From: Roseivivax sp. THAF197b
GTDB taxonomy: Bacteria; Pseudomonadota; Alphaproteobacteria; Rhodobacterales; Rhodobacteraceae
Direction: 5' to 3'
Length of the DNA stretch: 64,000 bases
NCBI RefSeq assembly: GCF_009363255.1
Contig: NZ_CP045318.1
Coordinates: 2,097,501 to 2,161,500, forward strand
Shown: positions 25,086 to 34,505 of the stretch, piece by piece
Numbering within the stretch: position 1 is the stretch's first letter
Layout: each line of letters starts with the position of its first letter
The notes under the pieces: generated by a model
The model's database searches: none
Seen by the model: only the letters and a program-made list of their open reading frames with translations
What the model was told of the DNA's origin: nothing
Translations under genes and position numbers: made by a program

Positions 25086-25880
25086 TTATTTCGCCGCAGC
25101 GACTGCCCGCTTGGTCAGGACCTTCACCAGATGCGCGCGGTAATCGCCCGAGCCGTGAAGGTCGGCGATCATCCCCGACCCGTCCGGTGCCGACAGACCA
25201 TCCACCGCAGAGGCAGAGAAGTCCGAGGACAACGCCGCCTCGGCCTCCGACCAGCGGAAGACGCCATCATTCGACGCGCCCGTGACCGCGACGCGCACGC
25301 CATCGGCGTATTTTGCGACGAACACACCCACGAGGGCGAAGCGCGATGCGGGCTGTTCGAACTTCTGGTAGTTCGAGGCGTCGGGGATCGGCAGACGGAC
25401 CTCGGTGATGATCTCGCCCTCATCCAGGGCTGTGGCGAACATGCCCTGGAAGTAGTCATCCGCCGCGATCTCGCGGCTGTTGGTCTTGATCGTGGCGCCC
25501 GTGCCAAGGGCTGCGGCCGGATAGCAGGCCGAGGGGTCGTTATTGGCAAGGCTGCCGCCGATCGTGCCGCGATTGCGCACCGCCGGGTCGCCGATATTGG
25601 CCGCGAGGTCCGCAAGGCCCGGGAAATCGGACGCCGCCTCCTTCGCCACGGTGGCGTGATTGGTGCCGCCGCCGATGGCCAGCGCGCCGTCATCGGTCTT
25701 GCAGACGCCCTTCATCTCGGCGATCGCCGTCAGGCTCACCAGTTTCGAGGGCATGGCGAGGCGCTGCTTCAGCGTCGGGATCAGCGTCTGCCCGCCGCTG
25801 AGGGGCTGCGCCTCTTCCTCGGCCAGGGCCTTGACCGCCTCGTCGATGGAACTCGGGCGTACCATGTCGAAATTGTACAT
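25086..25880 (-). CDS. coxM: molybdenum hydroxylase FAD subunit (CoxM-like)
   Basis: A 264-residue leftward flavin subunit; the ATG follows GGAGGAG. It has the two FAD-binding motifs of this family, LAIGGGTNHATV (AAGGT-type) and GTIGGSLANNDPSACYP (TIGGN-type), plus the start PLSGGQTLIPTLKQRLAMPSKLVSL. It passes electrons from the 2Fe-2S subunit to the acceptor. It is the last gene of an S-L-M ordered operon, the order found in form II clusters (form I is M-S-L). Confidence 0.92.
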   Translation of the reverse strand: MYNFDMVRPSSIDEAVKALAEEEAQPLSGGQTLIPTLKQRLAMPSKLVSLTAIAEMKGVCKTDDGALAIGGGTNHATVAKEAASDFPGLADLAANIGDPAVRNRGTIGGSLANNDPSACYPAAALGTGATIKTNSREIAADDYFQGMFATALDEGEIITEVRLPIPDASNYQKFEQPASRFALVGVFVAKYADGVRVAVTGASNDGVFRWSEAEAALSSDFSASAVDGLSAPDGSGMIADLHGSGDYRAHLVKVLTKRAVAAAK

Positions 25881-26016
25881 TGTCTTCTCCTCCTAGTCCG
25901 CCGCGTCTGTTCACGTTCGGACCAAAAATACCTCCGGGGGGACACTGCCTTGCGCCATTGATCCGAGGATAATGGCGGTGGGGCCGCGCCCCCCAACCTT
26001 TGTCAAAAGCGCGACA

Positions 26017-28389
26017 TCAGCCCTGCATCGCCTGCCAGACGCGACCGGGCGTGGCGGGCATGTCGATATGGTCGACCTTGTGCCCTCCGGATTGCAGCGC
26101 ATCGACGATCGCGTTGATCACCGTCGGCGGGGAGCCGATGGCGCCCGCCTCACCGCAGCCCTTCACACCCAAGGGGTTGTGCGTGCAGGGCGTCTGGCAC
26201 GAGTGATCGACGATGTAGCTGTCGAGGTTCGGGATCACATCCGCCCGCGGCATTGCGTAGTCCATGTAGGAGGCGCTCAGAAGCTGGCCGTTCTCGTCGT
26301 AGGAACAATTCTCCAGAAGTGCCTGACCGATGCCTTGCGCGATGCCGCCATGGACCTGGCCCTCGACGATCATCGGGTTGATGACATTGCCGAAATCATC
26401 CGCGGAGACGAACTTCTCGATCCGCACATGGCCCGTTTCGGGATCAAGCTCCACCTCGCAGGCATAGGCGCCCGCGGGATAGGTGAAGTTCGACGGATCG
26501 TAGAAGGCGGTCTCTTCGAGGCCCGGCTCCAGATCCTCGAGCGGGTAGTTGTGCGGCACGTAAGCGGCCAGCGTCACATCCCCCCAGGCCACCGACTTGT
26601 CGGTGCCCGCGACGGTGAAGGCGCCATCCTTCAGCTCGATATCGCCTTCGGAGGCCTCGAGAAGATGCGAGGCGATCTTCTTGGCCTTGTTGATGATCTT
26701 CTCGGTCGCCCGCACCATGGCCGAGCCGCCCACCGCGATGGAGCGCGAGCCATAGGTGCCCATGCCCATCGGCGTGTTGGCGGTGTCGCCGTGCACGATG
26801 TCGATCTGATCTTCGGGGATGCCCAGCATCTCGGCGATCACCTGCGGGAAGGCCGTCTCGTGCCCTTGCCCGTGGCTGTGCGAGCCGGTCATGACCGAGA
26901 TCGAGCCCGTGGCATTCACCCGGACGGTCGCGCTTTCGTAAAGACCTGCGCGCGCACCCAACTGCCCCACGAGGTTCGACGGCGCGATGCCGCAGGCCTC
27001 GATGAAACAGTTCACGCCCAGACCGCGCAGCTTGCCCTTGGCCTCTGACGCCTTGCGGCGCGCCTCGAAGCCCGAGAGGTCCATCAGCTCTTCCATCTTG
27101 TCCATCGTGGCGTTGTAATCGCCCGTGTCATATTCCACGGCGACCGGCGTCGCGTAGGGGAAGGTCGTGATGAAGTTCTGACGGCGCAGCTTGATCGGGT
27201 CGACGCCCAGTTCGCGCGCGGCCTTGTCGATCACGCGCTCCAGCTGGAACGTCGCCTCGGGACGACCTGCCCCGCGATAAGCATCGACCGGCACGGTGTT
27301 GGTGAAGACGGCCTTCACGTTCACATAGACGAGCGGCGTCTTGTAATTGCCCGCCATCAGCGTGCCGTGCAGCCATGTGGGCACGGACGGCGCGAAGGTG
27401 GACAGGTAAGCGCCCATATTCGCGTACGTCTCAGTGCGGACGGCAGTGAAGTTGTTGTCCTTGTCGAGCGCCAGTTCGATCTTGGTGACGTGGTCCCGGC
27501 CATGGGCGTCCGAAATGAACGCCTCGGAGCGCGAGGAGGTCCACTTCACGGCACGACGCAGCTGACGGGCCGCGAAAGTGCAGAAGGCCTCTTCCGCGTA
27601 GTGGAAAATCTTCGTGCCGAAGCCGCCGCCCACATCGGGCGCCACGACGCGCAGCTTGTGCTCGGGGATGCCGAGAACGAACGCCCCCATCAGAAGCCGG
27701 ATCACATGCGGGTTCTGCGAGGTGGTGTAGAGCGTGGATTCGTCGTTGGCCTTGGAATAATCGCCCACGGCGACGCGCGGCTCCATCGGGTTGGCGACGA
27801 GGCGGTTGTTCACCAGCTCCAGCGTGGTGACATGCGCGGCCTCCTCGAAGGCCTTGTCGGTCGCAGCCTTGTTTTCTTCGACGAAGCCCCAATCGTAGCA
27901 GAGGTTGTCGTCGAGATCGTCATGCACCTTCGTGGCGCCGGATTGCACGGCGTCCTTCATGTCGACGACGGCCGGAAGCTCCGCAAGGTCGAGCTCGATG
28001 GCTTCGGCGGCATCGCGCGCCATCTCCAGGCTGTCGGCCACGACCGCGGCCACGATCTCGCCCACATGGCGGATCTTGCCTTGGGCGATGACGGGATGTG
28101 CCGGCTCCTTCATGGGCTGGCCATGCTTGTCGGTCACCTGCCAGCCGCAGGGCAGACCGCCCACGCCCTCGAAATCCTTGCCGGTGAAGATGCGCACGAC
28201 ACCGGGCATCGTCTCGGCGGCCCCGGTGTCGATGCCGTTGATGGTCGCATGCGCCACGTCCGAACGCAGGAAATAGACATGCGCCTGGCCGTGGATGTTG
28301 ATGTCGTCGGTGTAATTGCCGACGCCCGTCAGAAAGCGCAGGTCTTCGCGTCGCTTCGTGCTGGCGCCGATGCCATGATCCTTGGGCAT
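26017..28389 (-). CDS. coxL: molybdopterin-binding hydroxylase large subunit, form II CoxL type
   Basis: A 790-residue leftward Mo-enzyme large subunit. The active-site loop reads AYRGAGR (residues 370-376), the form II signature; form I CO dehydrogenase has AYRCSFR. Other marks are APDVGGGFGTKIF, SHSHGQGHETAFPQV (moco contacts) and the catalytic Glu in KGCGEAGAIGSPP. A GGGAGGA ribosome site precedes the ATG. Form II enzymes hydroxylate unknown, probably aromatic or heterocyclic, substrates; in Roseobacter isolates only those with form I genes were reported to oxidise CO. CO oxidation should therefore not be assumed here. It works with the coxS and coxM subunits on either side. Confidence 0.94.
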   Translation of the reverse strand: MPKDHGIGASTKRREDLRFLTGVGNYTDDINIHGQAHVYFLRSDVAHATINGIDTGAAETMPGVVRIFTGKDFEGVGGLPCGWQVTDKHGQPMKEPAHPVIAQGKIRHVGEIVAAVVADSLEMARDAAEAIELDLAELPAVVDMKDAVQSGATKVHDDLDDNLCYDWGFVEENKAATDKAFEEAAHVTTLELVNNRLVANPMEPRVAVGDYSKANDESTLYTTSQNPHVIRLLMGAFVLGIPEHKLRVVAPDVGGGFGTKIFHYAEEAFCTFAARQLRRAVKWTSSRSEAFISDAHGRDHVTKIELALDKDNNFTAVRTETYANMGAYLSTFAPSVPTWLHGTLMAGNYKTPLVYVNVKAVFTNTVPVDAYRGAGRPEATFQLERVIDKAARELGVDPIKLRRQNFITTFPYATPVAVEYDTGDYNATMDKMEELMDLSGFEARRKASEAKGKLRGLGVNCFIEACGIAPSNLVGQLGARAGLYESATVRVNATGSISVMTGSHSHGQGHETAFPQVIAEMLGIPEDQIDIVHGDTANTPMGMGTYGSRSIAVGGSAMVRATEKIINKAKKIASHLLEASEGDIELKDGAFTVAGTDKSVAWGDVTLAAYVPHNYPLEDLEPGLEETAFYDPSNFTYPAGAYACEVELDPETGHVRIEKFVSADDFGNVINPMIVEGQVHGGIAQGIGQALLENCSYDENGQLLSASYMDYAMPRADVIPNLDSYIVDHSCQTPCTHNPLGVKGCGEAGAIGSPPTVINAIVDALQSGGHKVDHIDMPATPGRVWQAMQG

Positions 28390-28471
28390 GGTAGTCCTCC
28401 CTTAGGCGGCGGGATCACCCCCGCCATACAATCCTCCGGCGCACGATTATGCGCGCGCCGCCCTGTTGTTT

Positions 28472-28957
28472 TTATTCCGCGGCGACCGCGGGCACGTCCT
28501 GACCGGATGCGGCCATGATCGCGCGGACAATGTTGTGATAGCCCGTGCAGCGGCAGATATTGCCCTCGAGGTAGTCGCGCACCTCGGCCTCGCTGGGCTT
28601 GGGGTTTTCCTTCAGAAGCGCTGCTGCCGACATCACCATGCCCGGCGTGCAGAAGCCGCATTGCAGCCCGTGATAGTCCTGGAACGCCTGCTGAATGACG
28701 TTGAGCGAGCCGTCATTGTTGGCCTGCCCCTCGATCGTGGCGACCTCCGCGCCGTCCGCTTCGGCGGCAAACATGGTGCAGGCCTTCACCGCCTCGCCGT
28801 TCACGTGCACCACGCAGGCCCCGCACTGGCTGGTGTCGCAGCCCACATGGGTGCCGGTGAGCTGCAGGTCGTCGCGCAGGAAATTGACGAGAAGCGTGCG
28901 CCCCTCGACCTCGCCCGAGACGGTCTTGCCGTTCACGGTCATGGATACTTTGGTCAT
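28472..28957 (-). CDS. coxS: 2Fe-2S subunit of molybdenum hydroxylase (CoxS-like)
   Basis: A 161-residue leftward iron-sulfur protein. I start it at the ATG at 28957, with GGGAGG upstream, not at the longer frame. It has the plant-type cluster loop [14 protein letters not shown] and the second cluster motifs [11 protein letters not shown] and [13 protein letters not shown], giving all eight Cys expected. It moves electrons from the molybdenum centre in CoxL to the FAD in CoxM. The gene lies 82 bases before coxL. Confidence 0.95.
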   Translation of the reverse strand: MTKVSMTVNGKTVSGEVEGRTLLVNFLRDDLQLTGTHVGCDTSQCGACVVHVNGEAVKACTMFAAEADGAEVATIEGQANNDGSLNVIQQAFQDYHGLQCGFCTPGMVMSAAALLKENPKPSEAEVRDYLEGNICRCTGYHNIVRAIMAASGQDVPAVAAE

Positions 28958-29033
28958 GAAATCCTCCCTTGGATGTCTTGTCTTGCCCATCGCGCATCCC
29001 CGGCGCGGCGGGTGTTATCCCTCATGTGATGGT

Positions 29034-29555
29034 TCAGGAAATGGCGCGCTTGAACCAGCCTTTTTTCTTCTCGCCGGGCGTTTCCTCGGCCTCGGGGGCC
29101 GCATCGGGATCGGCGGGACCTTCGATGGCTTCCTGCAACCGGGTGAAGAACTGATCCGCCATCTTCTTGGCGAAGCCATCGATGATGCGCGAGCCCAGCT
29201 GCGCGAGCTTGCCGCCCACATTGGCCTCCACGTCGTAGCTGAGCTTGGTGCCCTCGCCACTCTCCTCCAGCGTGACGGTCGCGCCGCCCTTGGCAAAGCC
29301 CGCAGCCCCGCCCTTGCCCTCGCCTGAAAGCTTCAGGCTGTTGGGTTCATCGCGCTCGGACACGGTGACGGCGCCTTTGAACGTAGCTTTCACAGGGCCG
29401 ACCTTCTGGACCACGGTGGCCTCGAACCCATCATCGGGATTGCCCGACATCTCGGTACAGCCCGGCACGCATTCCTTCAGAACGTCGGGGTTCAGGATCG
29501 CGGCCCAGACCACCTCTCGGGGGGCGGCCACTTCACGGGAATCGCTCATCTTCAT
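29034..29555 (-). CDS. coxG: CoxG-like SRPBCC protein (Mo-hydroxylase accessory)
   Basis: A 173-residue leftward protein starting MKMSDSREVAAPREVVWAAILNPDVLKECVPGC, the typical CoxG opening. The middle carries PVKATFKGAVTVSE, LKLSGEGKGGAAGFAKGGATVTLE and TKLSYDVEANVGGKLAQLGSRIIDGFAKKMADQFF. The tail is acidic and ends in a basic KKKGWFKRAIS, possibly a membrane anchor. CoxG proteins recruit the hydroxylase to the membrane or act as carriers. It is first in the leftward operon, upstream of coxS. Confidence 0.93.
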   Translation of the reverse strand: MKMSDSREVAAPREVVWAAILNPDVLKECVPGCTEMSGNPDDGFEATVVQKVGPVKATFKGAVTVSERDEPNSLKLSGEGKGGAAGFAKGGATVTLEESGEGTKLSYDVEANVGGKLAQLGSRIIDGFAKKMADQFFTRLQEAIEGPADPDAAPEAEETPGEKKKGWFKRAIS

Positions 29556-29702
29556 GGAATATGTCCTCTCTCTTGGCGGCAGGTTAGGCAGGGGTCGAGC
29601 CCTCCGATATAGGACCTTTTGCCGACACCCTGGCGACCCGCCCATGCTTTCACGCCACGCGGCCCGCCGCTAGGCTTCGTTTGACATCAATGGCGGAGCG
29701 GC

Positions 29703-30449
29703 ATGACAGGCGGATTGCAAATCGACGGGATCGACTACCGGTTCAGCACGCGCCAGGCCCTGGACGGGGTGGGCTTTTCCGTGGCGCCCGGACGCTTCGC
29801 GGCCCTTTTGGGGCCCAACGGGGCAGGCAAGTCGACGCTGTTTGCGCTGCTGACCGGGCTTTTTTCCGCACCATCGGGCACGATCCGGATCGCCGGACAG
29901 GACATGTCGCGCAATCCGCGCGCGGCCCTTGCCCAGATGGGCGTGGTGTTCCAAAGCCCGACCCTCGATCTCGATCTGACGATCCGGCAGAACCTGCGCT
30001 ATTTCGCGGCTCTGCATGGGCTATCGGGGCGCGCGGCGGCCCTGCGGATCGACGCGGCACTCGACAAGCTGGGGATTGCAGAGCGCGCAGGCGAGAAGGC
30101 GCGCGATCTCAATGGCGGGCACCGCCGCCGCACGGAGATTGCCCGCGCGCTCGTGCACAAGCCAGACGTGCTACTGCTGGACGAGGCCACCGTCGGACTG
30201 GATGCCGCGGCACGTGAGGCGATCACGGATCACGTCCACGCGCTCTGCGCCGAGGATGGCCTGACGGTCCTGTGGGCGACGCATCTGACCGATGAAGTCC
30301 GGGACAGCGACCGGCTCATCGTGCTGCATGAAGGACGCGTCATCGCCGATGGCGAGGCAAGCGCGATCCGCGGCGATCAGCCCCTGAAGGCGCGCTTCCT
30401 GTCCATGACCGATACGCCCGACGGCGTGCCTGCGGGCCATCCCGGATGA
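29703..30449 (+). CDS. ABC exporter ATPase, PQQ/alcohol-dehydrogenase-associated type
   Basis: A 248-residue single ABC domain: Walker A GPNGAGKST, Q-loop VVFQSPTLDLDLT, Walker B VLLLDEATVGLD, H-loop WATHLTDEV. The signature is LNGGHRRRTEIARAL instead of LSGGQ; from memory the LNGGHRRR form marks ABC ATPases associated with PQQ-dependent alcohol dehydrogenase systems (PedC type). No PQQ or alcohol dehydrogenase gene is in this window, so the link is by subfamily only. Its stop overlaps the start of the permease gene. It is divergent from coxG. Confidence 0.85.
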   Translation: MTGGLQIDGIDYRFSTRQALDGVGFSVAPGRFAALLGPNGAGKSTLFALLTGLFSAPSGTIRIAGQDMSRNPRAALAQMGVVFQSPTLDLDLTIRQNLRYFAALHGLSGRAAALRIDAALDKLGIAERAGEKARDLNGGHRRRTEIARALVHKPDVLLLDEATVGLDAAAREAITDHVHALCAEDGLTVLWATHLTDEVRDSDRLIVLHEGRVIADGEASAIRGDQPLKARFLSMTDTPDGVPAGHPG

Positions 30450-31237
30450 GCGCCTGGATCCTCGCTCTACGCGCCATTGCGTGGCGCGAAGCGCTGCGCT
30501 TCGTACATCAGCGCGAGCGGTTTCTGGCGGCCCTCGTCCGTCCGCTGGTCTGGCTTCTGGTCTTCGCCGCGGGCTTTCGCGCGGCCTTGGGCCTCTCGAT
30601 CCTGCCGCCCTACCAGACCTACATCACCTACGAGACCTATATCGTGCCGGGCCTCTGCGGCATGATCCTGCTCTTCAACGGCATGCAAAGCGCGCTGAGC
30701 CTCGTGCATGACCGCGAAACCGGCTCCATGCGGCTCTTGCTGACGGCCCCCCTGCCACGCTGGTACCTGCTCTTTTGCAAGCTCACAGGCGCGACGCTGA
30801 TCTCGCTGGTTCAGGTCTATGCGTTCCTCGCGATCGCCGCCGCCTTCGATATCGTTCTGCCGCTTTGGGGCTATGTTGCAGCCTTGCCCGCGCTGATACT
30901 AGCGGGGCTGATGCTGGGCGCGCTGGGGCTCGCGCTTTCCTCGCTCATCAAGCAGCTGGAGAATTTCGCGGGTGTGATGAACTTCGTGATCTTCCCGATG
31001 TTCTTTCTCTCCTCGGCGCTCTACCCACTGTGGAAGATGGCCGAAAGCTCCGAGCTCCTGCGCGATATCTGCGCGGTCAATCCCTTCACCCATGCGGTGG
31101 AGATGATCCGCTTCGCGCTGTATCTCGAATGGAACGCGCCCGCCGCCTTCTGGACCGCGCTGGCCTTTGCCCTCTTCGCAGCCCTCGCGCTTTGGGGCTA
31201 TGACCCCGCCCGTGGCCTGATCCGCCGGAAAGGCTGA
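30446..31237 (+). CDS. ABC-2 type permease, partner of the LNGGH-type ATPase
   Basis: A 263-residue membrane protein of the ABC2 family with six predicted helices. It starts at 30446, overlapping the ATPase stop (ATGA). Family segments are FLAALVRPLVWLLVFAAGFR, VPGLCGMILLFNGMQSALSLVHDRETGSMRLLLTAPLPRWYLL (the coupling-helix region) and VIFPMFFLSSALYPLWKM, followed by NPFTHAVEMIRFALY. It forms an exporter with the ATPase. The exported compound is unknown. Confidence 0.88.
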   Translation: MSAWILALRAIAWREALRFVHQRERFLAALVRPLVWLLVFAAGFRAALGLSILPPYQTYITYETYIVPGLCGMILLFNGMQSALSLVHDRETGSMRLLLTAPLPRWYLLFCKLTGATLISLVQVYAFLAIAAAFDIVLPLWGYVAALPALILAGLMLGALGLALSSLIKQLENFAGVMNFVIFPMFFLSSALYPLWKMAESSELLRDICAVNPFTHAVEMIRFALYLEWNAPAAFWTALAFALFAALALWGYDPARGLIRRKG

Positions 31238-31347
31238 CATCTGCGCGTCCCACATCCGGGTGACAGAACCGCGCCCTTGTCACGCCCGGACCGGAAATAC
31301 CTCCGGGAGCGCGAGGGCAGCGCCCTTGCCCGGGCCTCGGGCCCGGA

Positions 31348-31806
31348 TCAGCCGATGGGGCCGGGCCGCCGTTCCTCTGACAGCAGAACATTGGCATCAA
31401 GCGATGCGACCCCCGGCAGCGTCATGATCCTTCGCCTGAGAACACGCTCGAAATCCGGCAGGTCCCGCGCCACGACGCGCAAGCGGTAATCATACATGCC
31501 CAGCACATGCTCGACAGTCTGGACCTCGGGGATCGCCGACACCGCGCGTTCGAACGCACCAAGGCTCGCCTGCCCCTTCGTGCCGATCTTCACACCCAAG
31601 AAGACCGTCACGCCAAATCCGAGTTTTTCGGCATCGAGATCCAGCCGCGCGCCCCGAATTACACCCGCCTCGCGCAGCCGCTTGACGCGCCGCCAAGAGG
31701 CGGGCTGCGACAGCCCGAGCTTCCGACCAAGCGCACCGGCGGAGAGATCGGCCTCGTCGCTCAAGGCGCGCAGGATCGCACGGTCGATGTCGTCGAGCGC
31801 TGTCAT
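31348..31806 (-). CDS. Lrp/AsnC-family transcriptional regulator 1
   Basis: A 152-residue leftward regulator. The ATG at 31806 has AAGGGG upstream; an in-frame GTG two codons earlier is an alternative. Residues 1-60 form the AsnC winged helix (DDIDRAILRALSDEADLSAGALGRKLGLSQPASWRRVKRLREAGVI). Residues 70-145 are the RAM ligand-binding domain with VQTVEHVLGMYDYRLRVVARDLPDFERVL. Two long perfect palindromes lie in the 121 bases upstream, so autoregulation is likely. The second Lrp gene lies just upstream in the same direction. Confidence 0.92.
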   Translation of the reverse strand: MTALDDIDRAILRALSDEADLSAGALGRKLGLSQPASWRRVKRLREAGVIRGARLDLDAEKLGFGVTVFLGVKIGTKGQASLGAFERAVSAIPEVQTVEHVLGMYDYRLRVVARDLPDFERVLRRRIMTLPGVASLDANVLLSEERRPGPIG

Positions 31807-31820
31807 CTCCACCCCTTCCC

Positions 31821-31842
31821 CGGATTTTTATCTAAAAATCCG
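31821..31842. promoter_or_regulatory. perfect AT-rich palindrome upstream of Lrp gene 1
   Basis: Arms CGGATTTTTA and TAAAAATCCG flank a TC centre, giving a 22-base site with 10-base perfect arms. It begins 15 bases before the start of Lrp gene 1, so a bound protein would block its transcription or translation start. The same GATTTTTATCTAAAAATC core recurs at 31901-31924. A 2-base loop and no following T-run make an intrinsic terminator unlikely; a dimer-binding site fits better. Confidence 0.7.
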
Positions 31843-31900
31843 CAACCGGCCGCGCCCGCAGTCCAACCTCGACGCATCTGCGGAACACCGTCTTCCAGCC

Positions 31901-31924
31901 CGAGATTTTTATCTAAAAATCTCG
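31901..31924. promoter_or_regulatory. second perfect palindrome between the two Lrp genes
   Basis: Arms CGAGATTTTTA and TAAAAATCTCG flank a TC centre, giving a 24-base site with 11-base perfect arms. It starts 3 bases past the stop of Lrp gene 2 and its centre is 81 bases from that of the other palindrome, close to eight DNA turns. Same-face spacing of two sites suits the octameric wrapping known for Lrp proteins. Confidence 0.7.
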
Positions 31925-31927
31925 ATC

Positions 31928-32383
31928 TCACAGCGGAAGGCTCTCGTCGTATTTCACCCGGGCTATATGCATGAGCGCCTCCAGATCGGTGATATGCGGC
32001 AGCGCCAGCAGCTTCTCACGATAGAGCAATTGGTAATGCGCAAGATCCCGCGCGATGACCGACAGCCGCACATCGACCTGCCCCAGAAAGGTCTGGATCT
32101 CCAGCACCTCGGGCACGGCGCGCGCCGCCGCGGCGAAATCCTCGAAGGCCTGCGGCTGCGATTTGTCCAGGGTGACCCGCAAGGACACTTCGACCGCGTA
32201 GCCGAGTGCGGCCCAGTCGATGACCGCGCGAGTACCGCGCAAAACGCCCTCGGCGCGCATCCGCTCCAGCCTGCGCGCCAATGTGGTCGCGGTCACACCC
32301 GCCCGCTCCGCCAGGTCCTGCCCCGAAAGATCCGGCGCCGCTTGGTACTGGCGCAAGATACGCCGATCCGTATCGTCAAGCAT
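31928..32383 (-). CDS. Lrp/AsnC-family transcriptional regulator 2
   Basis: A 151-residue leftward regulator: N-terminal AsnC winged helix (DDTDRRILRQYQAAPDLSGQDLAERAGVTATTLARRLERMRAEGVL) and RAM domain with VLEIQTFLGQVDVRLSVIARDLAHYQLLY. It is divergent from ilvC across 133 bases, so it may control branched-chain amino acid synthesis, a common job for Lrp-type proteins. It is clearly different in sequence from the Lrp protein that follows it, so the pair is not a recent duplication. Confidence 0.92.
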   Translation of the reverse strand: MLDDTDRRILRQYQAAPDLSGQDLAERAGVTATTLARRLERMRAEGVLRGTRAVIDWAALGYAVEVSLRVTLDKSQPQAFEDFAAAARAVPEVLEIQTFLGQVDVRLSVIARDLAHYQLLYREKLLALPHITDLEALMHIARVKYDESLPL

Positions 32384-33539
<1,156 letters not shown>

Positions 33540-33568
33540 CGCCAGCGCATCCCGTTGGAACATCACGG

Positions 33569-33600
33569 ACCCCCGGCCTTGGCGCCGGGGGTTTTTCTTT
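33569..33600 (+). terminator. intrinsic terminator after ilvC
   Basis: CCCCCGGC (33570-33577) pairs perfectly with GCCGGGGG (33584-33591) over a 6-base loop, followed by TTTTTCTTT. It lies 30 bases past the ilvC stop. Confidence 0.9.
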
Positions 33601-33751
33601 GCGCATGGGGCGACGAGGTCGCGCATGCCTGTCTCGGAACACCGTCTCCTTCCGCGGCTCGCTTCTTGACAGCGCAGCCACCACCATGCTCGCATCGACA
33701 CATTGATTTTTCGCTGGCCGTTGCGCCTGCCTGTTCCAAGGAGACTTTGAG

Positions 33752-34291
33752 ATGCGATCTTCTTTTTTATCCTTTCTGTTCGTCCTGACATCCGCCGCTG
33801 CGGCCTACGCGGCCGGTCAGAACGCCCCAGCGCCCGGCTGCGGTCCGGCCTGCGCGGCAGAGCAACAGTCTGACAGCGGACCGTCCGTGACCCCGGCACA
33901 GGTCGCGCGCAGCTGGGGCAACACCACCATGGGGCGCAACGGGCATGTCGCCTTTGTCGTCTCTTCCGACGGCCGGTTGCGCATGTCCTTCATGTGCTTT
34001 CCGGGCCGCGGCAGCCTCCTTTTCTTCTCGGGCCCGAATATCGAGCAGCGCCGGGTCTCGGACGGACAATTGACCATGACCGTCGACAGCCGGTCCGTGC
34101 CGGTGCGCGTCAAGACGCGCGATCGCGGCGTGGCAGCGCCCGTGCGCAAGGACGGTCAGCTTCTGGCAGCCCTGCGCGCAGGCAACACGGCGACGATTTC
34201 AGGGGACGGCAATGTGGTCTACGGCCGGGTGTCGCTTGCAGGGTCGTCAGCGGCGATCCGAACCGCGCAGTCGCGCTGCGGCATCATCTAG
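33752..34291 (+). CDS. secreted protein of unknown function
   Basis: A 179-residue protein with AAGGAG 8 bases before the ATG and a clear Sec signal (residues 1-21, hydrophobic core LSFLFVLTSAAAAYA). The mature part starts with a Cys-containing segment PGCGPACAA, then SWGNTTMGRNGHVAFVVSSDGRLRMSFMCFPGRGSLLFFSG, and ends SRCGII. Four Cys suggest periplasmic disulfides. The strand-rich pattern and the final Cys recall IalB-like periplasmic proteins, but the match is weak. It is a single-gene unit, bounded by the ilvC terminator and its own terminator. Confidence 0.75.
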   Translation: MRSSFLSFLFVLTSAAAAYAAGQNAPAPGCGPACAAEQQSDSGPSVTPAQVARSWGNTTMGRNGHVAFVVSSDGRLRMSFMCFPGRGSLLFFSGPNIEQRRVSDGQLTMTVDSRSVPVRVKTRDRGVAAPVRKDGQLLAALRAGNTATISGDGNVVYGRVSLAGSSAAIRTAQSRCGII

Positions 34292-34348
34292 AAGCAGACC
34301 TCAGCGTCGGGGCCAAGCGCCGACACAGAACCGACGCGCCCCAAACAA

Positions 34349-34390
34349 AAAGGCTTGCCGACGCGACATCGGCAAGCCTTTGATTTTTTT
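34349..34390 (+). terminator. intrinsic terminator after the secreted protein gene
   Basis: AAAGGCTTGCCGA (34349-34361) pairs with TCGGCAAGCCTTT (34369-34381), a perfect 13-base stem with a 7-base loop, followed by GATTTTTTT. The A-run on its left side could also end leftward transcripts. Confidence 0.9.
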
Positions 34391-34505
34391 GGGATCGAGC
34401 CCCGGCACCGGGGCCTTACGACCAGACCGCCAAGGGCACGGCTGGCCATCCCGCAGCCCACAAGCCGACCGGGCCCCGCTCGGCACGTTTTGTCGTGTTT
34501 GACGC

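Noticed and set aside
26017..28957. The cox cluster as true (form I) CO dehydrogenase
   Set aside because: The active-site loop is AYRGAGR, not AYRCSFR, and the gene order is S-L-M.
31821..31924. The AT-rich palindromes as intrinsic terminators
   Set aside because: A 2-base loop is sterically poor for RNA, the stems are mostly A:T, and no T-run follows on either strand.
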